A stretch of 64,000 nt of DNA from Triparma columacea. Lineage: Eukaryota > Sar > Bolidophyceae > Parmales > Triparmaceae. A program made the position numbers and the translations under genes. The notes under the pieces are model-generated. The model was not told the origin of the DNA, did not search any database, and saw nothing but the letters and a program-made list of their open reading frames with translations. Positions 49,956 to 58,879 of the stretch are shown here, piece after piece; within the stretch, counting starts at the first letter, position 1; every line of letters begins with the position of its first letter. Where the stretch lies: NCBI GenBank assembly GCA_030267965.1, contig BRYA01000336.1, positions 1 through 64,000 on the forward strand, in the 5' to 3' direction.

Positions 49956-52334
49956 CTACTGCTTCTTCTCCTCCTCGCCCTCCCTCTCTTCAACCTCAAG
50001 TCTCTCAATCATCCTCCCCAGCCTGACGACATGAGCGTACTTTTCAACTCCGAATATCCTCCCAACGTTCGTCAAACCTACGCCCTTGAGGTCCCCTGGT
50101 TCTCTGACGTCCTGTTCCTTGAACTTTTCGACGTACTCTAACATCTCCCCTCCCTTCAGCCAAGTCTCCAGCCACCCGTCTGGCTCCTTCTCCTTTGCTA
50201 CAGCAACAACCCTGGGCGACCGACCAACACCCAGCAGCCCCGCCCTGACCTTTTCCACGGCTTCCCCCTCTTCCATCGACCCCACCCCCGAGCGCTCTAC
50301 GAATTCCCTTATCTCCCCCAAGCTTACCCTCCCCTCCAGCATCCTCCCCACCTCCCCCCCCCTCGCCCCCCCCCCAAAGACCCTCTCCCACTCCCTCCTC
50401 CCTTCTTCCCTCCCCACCACCTTCCACCTTAGGACCTCGTGCGGCCTTCCCTCTCCCTTGACGACCCGTTCCAGGATGTCAGAGTGTTTCTTCGGTACAC
50501 CCTTGTCCTCCATCCCTCCCTTGTCCATCCCCAGTAGGTCCCGGGCGAGGGTTATCCCATGGTCCTCCAGCTCGTACGCGCAGTCCGAGAGTCCCCGGAT
50601 GCCGCTCCTCTTAAGGAACTCGTAGGCCGTGAGGAAGGCCCCCCCCCCGCACCCGGAGGGGTCCCACGCCTCCGCGCGAGCCCTCACCCTTCCCACTAGC
50701 CCCTCCGCCCCTAGCGCAGGGGCCCCCTCCTCGTCGATCCACCTCCTCAGCCTCCAGACGCTGACCTTCCCCTTGACAGCGTCGACGATCTCTTTAACTC
50801 CCCCCTCCCCCCCCCCGAGCCTCCCCCCTAGCAGCCTCCGAACGCTCTCCTCGTCTGCGAGCTCGTACTCCCTCATGAGGCCCTCCTCCTTGTTGATCAG
50901 GCCCTCCATCCTCCTCCTGCCCTCCCCGTCCACCTTGCTCGAGAGCTCGAAGATCCACCCGCATACCTCCTTGAAGGTCAGCTCCCCGAGGTCCCCCTTC
51001 GTCAAGAAACCATACTCCCTAAATGCGTGCCCGTACATCTCTAGACCCACCCTCCCTAGGTGTTCCTCGATGCCCATCCCCTCGGCCCCCGCTTTCCCTA
51101 CCCCTTTATCTCCCCCCCCAGTCATCTCCCCGGCCTTCGAAACCGCTGAATGAGCAGAGTCCCTGTACCGGAGGAGGTGACACTGCACGGCCGCCATGCT
51201 TACCTGCCCGTCCTTTATCCGGCCCTCGAAGTTCTCTCTCCCCTCGGAGTCTCCTGGGAAGAACCTCTCAAATAGCTCCCCAGCTTGCCCCTTAGTTGCG
51301 TTGCTCAGCTCCACCTTCAGGTCTACTCTCCCGGGCCTCACCAGCGCCGGGTCCAGTCTCTCCAGGTGATTCGTAGTCATGACCGTGATCCTGCCCTCCT
51401 GGCTCGCCACCCCGTCGAGCGCGTTGAGGAGGCCGCTGAATGTCACCCCCCCCTTGTCCCCGTTACCCACGCACCTCTTACGCTCGACGAACACGCTGTC
51501 GATGTCCTCGATCATCACCAGCGCGTTCCCCGGCGCCTCCCGGAGCGCGCTGGCCAGCCTGGTGTCCGTCAGCTCCTTGTCGCTGAGGTTCAGCATGCAG
51601 ATGTCCTTCCCCAGCTCCCCCGCCAGGGCCTGGACGAAGCTGGTCTTCCCAGTACCGGGGGGGCCGTAGAGGCAGTAACCCCGGCGGTAGGGTATCCCGC
51701 GGTCGAAGTACCAACTGGCGCCTGCCTGGAAGGCCCGAGCGTCGTCGATGAGTTTTCTGCTCGTGTCGCCTGCCAGGATCACGCTCCCCATCGCCCTCGG
51801 CTTCTTGGTCAGGGCCTTCTCCCAGAGGCTCCCCCAGCCGTCCGAGAGGACCCAAATGTTGATGGTGGCCTTGGCCTCCTCCCTCCCGTCCTCGAGCGCG
51901 TCGCTTAGGAGGCTCGTCAGAACTCTCGAGTCCCGCCCCCATACCGTCAGAGTGAGCTCCTCCATCGCCACAGGCTTCCTGTCCCAGCCCACACAGACCG
52001 TCTCCCCGAGCTTCCTGCTCATTACGACCCTGGAGCCTTTGTATGAAAGGAAGCTCACGGCGCCTCCCTTGCTGGAGCTCGGCTTGAAGACGAACCGGGG
52101 GGGCTCCTCCTCGATACCAGTGGACCACTCCTTTACGCGATCCTTCCAGGTCTTGTTCTTTCTCTTGTAGGTCTCAGCGACGTGGTTTGTGGTCCGGAGA
52201 GTGCAGCGGCGGGTAATGTAAGAAACTACCACGTCGTAGTTAGGATCCTGACTCTTGAGAGTCACGGAACGGAAGAAGCGGGAGCGGGTGAAGTCTTGAA
52301 AGAAGGTGCAGATGCTATAGAGGACAAAGGACAT
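49956..52334 (-). CDS. BCS1-like AAA ATPase with C-terminal SAM-like repeats
   Basis: Single exon, 792 aa, stop TAG. Residues 30-200 match the BCS1 N-terminal region. The AAA domain follows: Walker A GPPGTGKT 224-231, Walker B VMIEDID 273-279 and the second region of homology TTNHLERLDPALVRPGRVD 320-338. BCS1 proteins are about 420 residues and translocate the Rieske protein across the inner mitochondrial membrane. Here about 370 extra residues follow, with SAM-like helical modules near 422-480, 568-625 and 720-778, separated by a repeated motif containing GRxSxxEIREFVE. The frame stays open upstream of 52334 with a CTCAG acceptor near 52420, so a spliced 5' exon is possible. SAM-like tails suggest oligomerisation or protein binding (inference). 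Confidence 0.82.
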   Translation of the reverse strand: MSFVLYSICTFFQDFTRSRFFRSVTLKSQDPNYDVVVSYITRRCTLRTTNHVAETYKRKNKTWKDRVKEWSTGIEEEPPRFVFKPSSSKGGAVSFLSYKGSRVVMSRKLGETVCVGWDRKPVAMEELTLTVWGRDSRVLTSLLSDALEDGREEAKATINIWVLSDGWGSLWEKALTKKPRAMGSVILAGDTSRKLIDDARAFQAGASWYFDRGIPYRRGYCLYGPPGTGKTSFVQALAGELGKDICMLNLSDKELTDTRLASALREAPGNALVMIEDIDSVFVERKRCVGNGDKGGVTFSGLLNALDGVASQEGRITVMTTNHLERLDPALVRPGRVDLKVELSNATKGQAGELFERFFPGDSEGRENFEGRIKDGQVSMAAVQCHLLRYRDSAHSAVSKAGEMTGGGDKGVGKAGAEGMGIEEHLGRVGLEMYGHAFREYGFLTKGDLGELTFKEVCGWIFELSSKVDGEGRRRMEGLINKEEGLMREYELADEESVRRLLGGRLGGGEGGVKEIVDAVKGKVSVWRLRRWIDEEGAPALGAEGLVGRVRARAEAWDPSGCGGGAFLTAYEFLKRSGIRGLSDCAYELEDHGITLARDLLGMDKGGMEDKGVPKKHSDILERVVKGEGRPHEVLRWKVVGREEGRREWERVFGGGARGGEVGRMLEGRVSLGEIREFVERSGVGSMEEGEAVEKVRAGLLGVGRSPRVVAVAKEKEPDGWLETWLKGGEMLEYVEKFKEQDVREPGDLKGVGLTNVGRIFGVEKYAHVVRLGRMIERLEVEEREGEEEKKQ

Positions 52335-52762
52335 TAGGGAGATGAAGGTGGGAAGGGCAAGGGTGTGGAGGAGCTGGTTGGATCGGAGGGTGGGGAGGAA
52401 AGTCTCAAGGATGGGCGAGTAGAAAGACTGAGGAGGGGAGACGGGGTCAGAAGGGTATATATGAGTAATTTCTTGGTCTTGCTTGAGCCGAATTAATTAG
52501 ATGATAATCAAGGGCGATACAGGCGTTTAAAAACCGGTAGTGTCAAAGCGTCGGGACTTAAATTTGGTTTGATTGGACGCATAAGATCGTATCACCTCAA
52601 CTTACATTCATTTTATCTTTCCAAGATTTGCTTCCCAAGATTCCAGGATTTCGAAGAAAACTTAAAAATATGTCTGACAACTAACTGAAACCATCAAGTT
52701 ATCTCTACAACACATACATTATTATTCATCCCGATGGTCGCCCCCTGATCATCGCCCCCTGA
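52335..52762. other. Intergenic between BCS1-like gene and MORN gene
   Basis: 428 bp. A GCCCCCTGATCAT unit is repeated twice at 52739-52766 over the MORN stop. A 5' extension of the BCS1-like gene may overlap 52335-52450. Nothing else is seen. Confidence 0.45.
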
Positions 52763-54262
52763 TCATAGGCCTTGACCGGGGATACCTCCCGGTGTTCCTC
52801 CTCCTCTGCCTGCCGCCTCTTCCTTTTCCAACAGTAGTAGTTTGACCTCCTCCTCCGCTCCCTCAATGGCATTTCCGTCCGCGTTGAGCAGACTCTGCAG
52901 CCGCCTTTCTCTTTCCTTTTCCCTCGCCTCTCTCTGGAGCCGCTTCTTCTCTGCGATGGCCTCCTGCTTCGCGATCTTCCTATCTTCCTTGATGTCAATC
53001 CTCACATCCTGGACGTAGCTCTGGAGCTCCGCCTCCCTAATAGTCGCGTAGAGGGTAAGATACTGGTTGCGCTTGGCATCGGCTTCGCTCTCCCTCTCCC
53101 TGTTTATCAATTCGATGGCCTTGACAAAGCTGAGGGTATCAATCCCGTTGGGCCAAACCTTGACAATCCTAGTACCGTCGGGATAGAACATTGTCCCTGA
53201 TTTTGCCAAGTAGCCATTTTCGAAGCTCCCGACGTAAGTAATGCCGGTGTCCTTGGAGTAGTACGTCCCCCTCCCGTTGAAACGGCCTATAAGGAAGTCG
53301 CCCTCGTAGTAGCTTCCCGTGGGAAAGGTGAGCTTCCCAATCCCATGTCTCCTCCCCTTCAACCATATGCCCTCGTACTTGGATCCCACCGCGTAGACCA
53401 TCGTGCCCTCCCCGTGCGGGAACCCATCCAGCCATTCCCCCTCGTACGTGGTGCCGCTGCTGTAGATGGCTTTGCCGATCCCGTTGGGCCTGTTCCTTGT
53501 GAAACAGCCCTCATATGTGAGGCCGTCAGCGAATTTGTAAGTACCCTCGCCCTCCATTTTCCCTTCCTTCCAATCTCCGTCATAGCTGTAAAACCTGTCG
53601 TTGCCCTCAGAGTTCAAGATGTAAGGGAGTGGGGGGGCCAGCCCAGGGGGACCGTAAACGGCCTTCTTGTATCCAATCTTCCACGTAGGAGTCCGAAGCT
53701 CGTCGACCGCCTTTCCTTGCTTCTTGGTGAGGGACTTGGCGGAGGAGGAAGTATTCGCAGCCTCGGCCTGGGCGTTGAATGTGGCCTGTAGGTTGGCAAG
53801 CATCCTCTCCTTCTCTGCGGATAGCGGGGGCGAAGTAGAAGGAGACGAAACGGGGGGAGCGAAGCGACGACCGAAAGAATTTAGTTATGCCGTTTCAATC
53901 ACTTCCGAAGGGGTTTGGTTTGTAGTTTGTCCATTCTCACCTGACATTTTGTTGCTAACCATCTTCCCGTACTTATCAAACGACCTAGCGCTAAATATCT
54001 GGTTGTACTTCTGCTGGGAAACTATTCCCATTGGCATCTTCTCGGAGCCATAGAAGTCCTCAATATATTCGAGATGCTTTTTGGGCAAGTAGGCCTTAGT
54101 CAGGAGCTGCTTGTAGATCTTCAGCGTGCGCTTGTTCGTAACTCTCCTAAAGTTAAGCTCTGCTGGTGTCGCCGCCGTCTCGTCCCCCAATTGGCTTCCG
54201 CCTCCCGAGTGCTGTGACCCTGTAGGCGACCCCTGCCCACCCGTGTTGTTGGGAGGGGGCAT
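52763..54262 (-). CDS. MORN-repeat protein
   Basis: Two exons, 53941-54262 and 52763-53814 (457 aa). The join uses a GTGAGA donor inside what would otherwise read as a separate short frame, plus a CCGCAG acceptor, and keeps phase. I start at the ATG at 54262. N-terminus Pro/Gly/Ser-rich, then a helical region (LKIYKQLLTKAYLPKKHLEY). Six to seven MORN units follow, for example YSYDGDWKEGKMEGEGTYKF, YEGEWLDGFPHGEG, YEGIWLKGRRHGIGKLTF and YEGDFLIGRFNGRGTYY. The C-terminus is a charged coiled coil (KEKERERRLQSLL). MORN repeats bind membranes or scaffold proteins. Similar proteins occur in axonemes and basal bodies, and ciliary genes occur elsewhere in the window, but location is not shown by sequence. 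Confidence 0.82.
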
Positions 54263-54720
54263 GGTGTCCAAATTACCACGTTTTCAACAACAAACAGTCA
54301 ACGCGCGGCAGTCTGGTCCCGTCGTTCCGTCCTAGGATATCCCCTGAATTCGTAAGACCCTCCAGCAGCCAAATACAGGAGCCAGCAGAAGTCCTTTGTC
54401 CCCGGAGACTGTGTTACCAGTGCCAAGCAGGGCCACAGGGGTTCGCTTTGACCAAAGTCTCCTCCCCTCTGTCGCCAGTGCCCAATCAAACTCAGAACAC
54501 AATGGAAATCAAGGGGGGTAGATCTCGCACAAGCCAACCTTCTCCAACAGCAAAGTTTTCAATGTCGTTTTGTCCACTTTTAGGTGAAGGTTTCCATGGG
54601 GTGGGATTAAGATAAATTGGGCGGAGGCATTTCGAATTAAACGCGGTGCGGTTTTATTTGTAAGTAACAATATTTCATTCGAAGAATTGTTGCGGACTTT
54701 AATTATCAATTGAAATACCA
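54263..54720. other. Intergenic between MORN gene and dCTPase-like gene
   Basis: 458 bp. The minus strand has stop-free stretches at 54509-54721 (about 70 codons) and 54298-54537 without an ATG. They could be exon remnants, but nothing supports them. Confidence 0.4.
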
Positions 54721-55611
54721 CTAAACGTAAGGAATGCCCTGGAGAGTTGCGAGTCTAATAGAGTAGATAGTAACATCAGCCAGCTCCTGCCCCAAGTGCG
54801 TCCTCTCCTTCTTCTCCCACTTTCCCTTAACGTCGACCTTGCCGTCTGCCTCGTCCCCCAGCCACTGGAATATCTCGCAGAGCTCCCCGGCCTCACCGAG
54901 GAGGGCGAGGGCAACGTTGCGGGGGGTGTGGAACTGGTCCCAGTCCCTCTCCTGAACGAAGGTGTTGACCATCTTGATGATGTCCTGAATGGGGAGTTCA
55001 GAAGGCGGTGGGGTTCGAGATGAGGCAGTGTTTGTCTCATCCTCCCCCGCAGCCTTCCTCTTTCGCGAATCTGGCGTCTCTTTGGCCCCACGTTCTGGGG
55101 TTACCTCGGCCTGCTCCTTGTGCTCCTCCTTCTGCTGGCTCTCCACCGACTGGTCGATCCCCGTCACTTCGGTGTACTCCGTGTACTTGCCCGCCCTGCC
55201 CCTGCAGAGCTTCACTGGGTACTTGAGGGCGTTGAGCTTGAGCTTGGAAACGACGCAGGACCCGAGATCCATGCCGGTCGCATTGGCAAGGTCGAGAACC
55301 GCGTCGCGGAAGTTCTTCAGCGCTTCCGAGGCAGCTGAACCTCCTTGGGGAAGAGAGGTGGAAGTGGAGGTATTCATGAGGGAAGAGCAAATGGCTCCAG
55401 CACACGAGGCGACATTGAATACGTTATCTCTAACGCAAGGCAGCGGGGAAGGGCGAGATTTTTGGAGGCTTTTGAAGGACGTAGTGTTTGAAGCTTCCCC
55501 ATTTAAGGGAGAAATTGAGGGAGAATCGAGAGCCAGGGTGGCAGATGTGTTTGAATGAAGAGTTTCCTTAACGTTGAAAGTGTTCTCACCCTCTGTGTTT
55601 GTACTTATCAT
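54721..55611 (-). CDS. dCTP pyrophosphatase-like MazG protein with swapped (circularly permuted) halves
   Basis: Intronless, 296 aa. Canonical DCTPP1 order is ERDWxQFHxPRN, GExGEL (E-x2-E), ExxD, then VSKxxxNxxxYP near the C-terminus. Here the last element comes first: residues 99-132 read NFRDAVLDLANATGMDLG then SCVVSKLKLNALKYP, followed by GKYTEYTEV. The first elements come last: VQERDWDQFHTPRN (219-232), GEAGEL with Glu240/Glu243, and ELADV with Glu276/Asp279, ending IYSIRLATLQGIPYV and a TAG. All four Mg-binding acidic residues are present. A charged linker of about 60 residues joins the halves. The enzyme family hydrolyses dCTP and modified dCTP analogues to clean the nucleotide pool. 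N-terminal ~90 residues are Ser/Thr-rich and may be disordered or a targeting region. Confidence 0.8.
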   Translation of the reverse strand: MISTNTEGENTFNVKETLHSNTSATLALDSPSISPLNGEASNTTSFKSLQKSRPSPLPCVRDNVFNVASCAGAICSSLMNTSTSTSLPQGGSAASEALKNFRDAVLDLANATGMDLGSCVVSKLKLNALKYPVKLCRGRAGKYTEYTEVTGIDQSVESQQKEEHKEQAEVTPERGAKETPDSRKRKAAGEDETNTASSRTPPPSELPIQDIIKMVNTFVQERDWDQFHTPRNVALALLGEAGELCEIFQWLGDEADGKVDVKGKWEKKERTHLGQELADVTIYSIRLATLQGIPYV

Positions 55612-55701
55612 AACGAAGTATTTGTTCGTTTGGTGATATACTTCAATTGACGTTTATATCAGTTCTTTGTTTTTCTTTCTTTTCTCTTTGGGGTCTTTTT
55701 G

Positions 55702-56024
55702 CAGAGCTTGGGACCGAATGGAAAAAAGACCGAAAAATCGGTCCGGTCCGGTCCGGTCCTGGTCTTTTTGAGGACCGGACCAGGACCGGTCCTGTTTTTT
55801 CAGAACGGTCTTTTTTGGTCCTCGGCGGACCACTCCGAACGGTCCTTTTTTAGTACTTTTTGTCCTTTTTTGGTACTTTTTTAATGAATTCACGCCGGCA
55901 GGGACCAGTAGGACCGGTAAGGACCGGGACCGGGACCGGACCGGACCGGACCAAAAAAATTCTCACACACCAGGACCGGACCGGACCGGACCGATCTCCA
56001 AAATGGCATCGGTCCCAAGCTCTG
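55702..56024. mobile_element. hAT-type MITE (323 bp) with 8-bp target-site duplication
   Basis: A 16-bp perfect terminal inverted repeat, CAGAGCTTGGGACCGA at 55702-55717 and its reverse complement at 56009-56024. It is flanked on both sides by the same 8 bases TCTTTTTG (55694-55701 and 56025-56032). CAGAG termini plus an 8-bp duplication are typical of hAT elements. The inside has no coding capacity and consists largely of GGTCC/GGACC arrays in inverted orientation. It lies between the dCTPase-like gene and SHMT, 67 bp before the SHMT start codon. Confidence 0.88.
55739..55995. repeat. Inverted GGTCC / GGACC arrays inside the MITE
   Basis: Tandem GGTCC-type units on the left (55740-55764) and GGACC-type units on the right (55918-55993) can pair to form a long hairpin. 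Smaller mixed copies lie between them. Confidence 0.8.
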
Positions 56025-56091
56025 TCTTTTTGTTCCCCCCACTTCCGGAGCCATCAGCTTCTGCACCCTTTGCACTTTATACTTCCTCACA

Positions 56092-57956
56092 ATGGCTTCA
56101 TTTGCTGATCTGTAAGTCTATAAAAAGTGGATAATAGGTTGATTTGTAGTATGCTATTGCGTATTAAGTGTTTTTGAAGCTTTAGTTTACCCTCCTTGGC
56201 ACCTTTTATGCTGCTAGAATGTGACGACGACTGGGGATACTTCTGTGCTAAATTCTCACCATTTGATGAGGGATCTCCGATTAGTTTCCCTCGATGGGAG
56301 ACATATTTAATCCATCCTTCCGATGTTTACCTCTTCGTTTCAGAAAGAGGTCCATTTTTGCCTTTTTTCGTGCTGTCCATGATCCTCAAGGCGTCGACTG
56401 CACATGCTACTTCATATGGACCAATCTAACACTCCCTTCCCCTCCTCTCTCTCTTACCAGTCCATTCAAGGGCCTTGTCCCCCTATCCGAGCACGATCCT
56501 GTCATGTTCGACCTGATTGAGAGGGAGAAGAACAGACAGTGGAGGGGCCTCGAGCTCATTGCTTCTGAGAACTTCACCTCCAAGGCTGTCATTGACTGCC
56601 TTGGTTCCGCACTTACCAACAAGTACGCCGAGGGTCTTCCCGGAGCCCGCTACTACGGCGGTAACGATGTCGTGGACAAGATCGAGGTTCTCTGCCAGGA
56701 GAGGGCCCTCAAGGCTTACGGCCTCGACCCTGAGAAATGGGGTGTGAACGTTCAGCCTTACTCCGGCTCCCCAGCCAACTTCGCTGTCTACACCGGCCTC
56801 CTTAAGCCCCACGACCGCATCATGGGCCTTGACCTGCCCTCCGGTGGGCACCTCACCCACGGGTTCTACACCTATAGGTAAGAGAATACAGCTCGCTCCT
56901 TTGGTGAGTGAAGTAGCGTTCTCACCCCTCCGATCCTCCCCGCTTCGATCCTTTTCGCTCCCTCGTCGCAGTAAGAAGGAGGGCACCAGGAAGGCCGTCT
57001 CCGCCACTTCTGTGTACTTTGAGTCCCTCCCCTACCGTGTCCACCCTGAATCTGGCCTCGTCGACCACGACCAGCTTCAGCGTGACGCTGGCCTCTTCAA
57101 GCCTGCCCTCATTGTCTGCGGAGGGTCCGCCTACTCCCGCGACTGGGACTACAAGCGTTTCCGCGAGATTGCCGACGAGAACGGCTCCCTCCTCATGATG
57201 GACATGGCCCACATCTCCGGCCTCGTCGCCACCGGCGAGCAGGCCTCACCCTTCGAGTACTGCGACGTCGTGACCACCACGACCCACAAGTCCCTCCGCG
57301 GCCCCCGCGCCGGAATGATCTTCTTCAGGAAGGACGAGAGGGGCTTCGAGACCAAGATCAACCAGGCTGTCTTCCCCGCTCTCCAGGGAGGACCTCACGA
57401 GCACCAGATCGCCGGAGTCGCCACCCAGCTCCTCGAGGTCATGTCCCCTGAATTTAAGATTTACTCGCAGCAGGTGAAGAAGAACGCGCACGCTCTCTCT
57501 GAGAAGCTCGTCTCCTTAGGCCACACCGTAGCCTCCGGTGGAACTGATAACCACCTCATCCTCTGGGATCTCAAGCCTGCCAAGGTGACTGGATCCAAGT
57601 TCGAGAAGCTCTGCGATGCCTGCAACATCACCCTCAACAAAAACTGCGTCCCCGGAGACAGGTCCGCCATCACCCCCGGCGGGGTCCGCATCGGTGCCCC
57701 CGCCCTAACCACGAGGAAGTTCCTCGAGGCCGACTTCGAGAAGGTCGGCTCCCTCCTCGACCGCGCCCTCAAGCTGGCGCAGAAGATCCAAGAGAAGTCG
57801 GGGCCCAAGCTCAAGGACTTCGTCGCCGCCCTCGAAGGTAACGAGGAGGTCAACGCCCTCAAGAAGGACGTCAACACCATGGCGACCGCGTTCCCTATGC
57901 CAGGGTTCGACCCCGCAGAGATGACCTACAAGGAAATTGAGGGGCCCGCGGAGTGA
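56092..57956 (+). CDS. SHMT: Serine hydroxymethyltransferase (SHMT)
   Basis: Three exons: 56092-56111, 56461-56877 and 56972-57956 (473 aa). It starts MASFADL with no transit peptide, so a cytosolic form is likely. Family sequence is strong throughout: [54 protein letters not shown] and [16 protein letters not shown], where Lys252 (codon 57288-57290) forms the pyridoxal-phosphate Schiff base. SHMT converts serine and tetrahydrofolate to glycine and 5,10-methylene-tetrahydrofolate, the main one-carbon entry and a partner of thymidylate synthesis. A hAT MITE sits in the promoter or 5' UTR. Confidence 0.96.
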
Positions 57957-58229
57957 GCGGAAAAATGATTTTGTAATAAAATGAAAAGAGAGGGAGATGG
58001 GCGTTTGGTGGCTGATGATGATGGTGATAAATGTTGACTGAGCTGGAAACTGACAGTAAAATGGGGACCCCCGGTGCATGTAGCGACGGTTTGTCAAATC
58101 AGTGACTTTCCCTTTTGGGGACTTTACGTTAAAAACAAGGTTCAGAAGAAATGCTCATGTCTATTTTAGTCTCGAAAAGCTTGCTTTGTTTGGATTTGGA
58201 GAAGAAGGGAAGTGGGATAAAATCCTCAA
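57957..58229. other. Short intergenic between SHMT and RidA
   Basis: 273 bp, both neighbours on the plus strand. It holds the SHMT 3' end and the RidA promoter; nothing else is seen. Confidence 0.4.
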
Positions 58230-58797
58230 ATGCTGCTTCGCTCTTTACTCGTCCGACAGCCTCAGCAGGTAGCTCGTCGCTGCCAATCATCGATGGGATT
58301 CGTGAGAAACTCTTCGTCGTCCATTACGCGACTTTCCACCTCAGTGAGTTGTTCTCGATCTTACCATTCTGCCCTAAAAGCACCGTTACTCACACCAATT
58401 AACGCCGCCGCGCCACAATATTTTCGAACTCAATTTTCATTAACACCTCGGTCATTTATCCCCTCAGGATCCTCGGATGAGTGGGTCTGTATCACATGGT
58501 AACCTGGTATATCTCAGCGGGCAGGTTCCAAATGATTTCAAGGCCCCTTTGAAGGACCAGGTCGAAACAACCTTGGCGAAAGTCGATGCCCTCCTCGCTG
58601 AAGCGGGAACGAATAAGAGCAAGTTGCTCTCCGCGCAGATTTGGCTCAAGGATATCAACCGAGACTTCGCTCCGATGAATAAGATCTGGTGTGAGTGGCT
58701 GGATGAAGAGAACAAGCCTGTGAGGGCTTGCACGCAGGCCCCAATGGCAACGCCCGACATCCTCTTCGAGGTGATGGTGATAGCGGCGAAGGACTAA
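58230..58797 (+). CDS. RIDA: RidA/YjgF/UK114-family imine deaminase, organelle-targeted
   Basis: Two phase-0 exons, 58230-58343 and 58468-58797 (147 aa). Exon 1 (MLLRSLLVRQPQQVARR and onwards) is Arg/Ser-rich with no acidic residue, a mitochondrial-type presequence. Exon 2 begins DPRMSGSVSHGNLVYLSGQV, the conserved Rid start. It also carries KVDALLAEAG, FAPMNKIWCEW and PVRACTQAPM, where the Arg corresponds to the substrate-binding Arg of RidA. RidA deaminates reactive 2-aminoacrylate imines released by pyridoxal-phosphate enzymes acting on serine or threonine. The SHMT gene next door is a pyridoxal-phosphate serine enzyme, but a shared role is only a suggestion. Confidence 0.9.
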
Positions 58798-58879
58798 AAT
58801 AATTGCGGAAGATGACATCAACTTGACAAAAAGAGAACATGGTTTCACACAAAGGAAAGAACTTGCAAAAATTGCTTAC

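Noticed and set aside
54298..54721. Possible small coding regions downstream of the dCTPase-like gene
   Set aside because: No ATG, no good splice partners and no recognised similarity; kept only as intergenic sequence.
55739..55995. GGTCC/GGACC arrays as a CRISPR-like or satellite feature on their own
   Set aside because: They lie wholly within an element with terminal inverted repeats and an 8-bp target-site duplication, so the MITE explains them.
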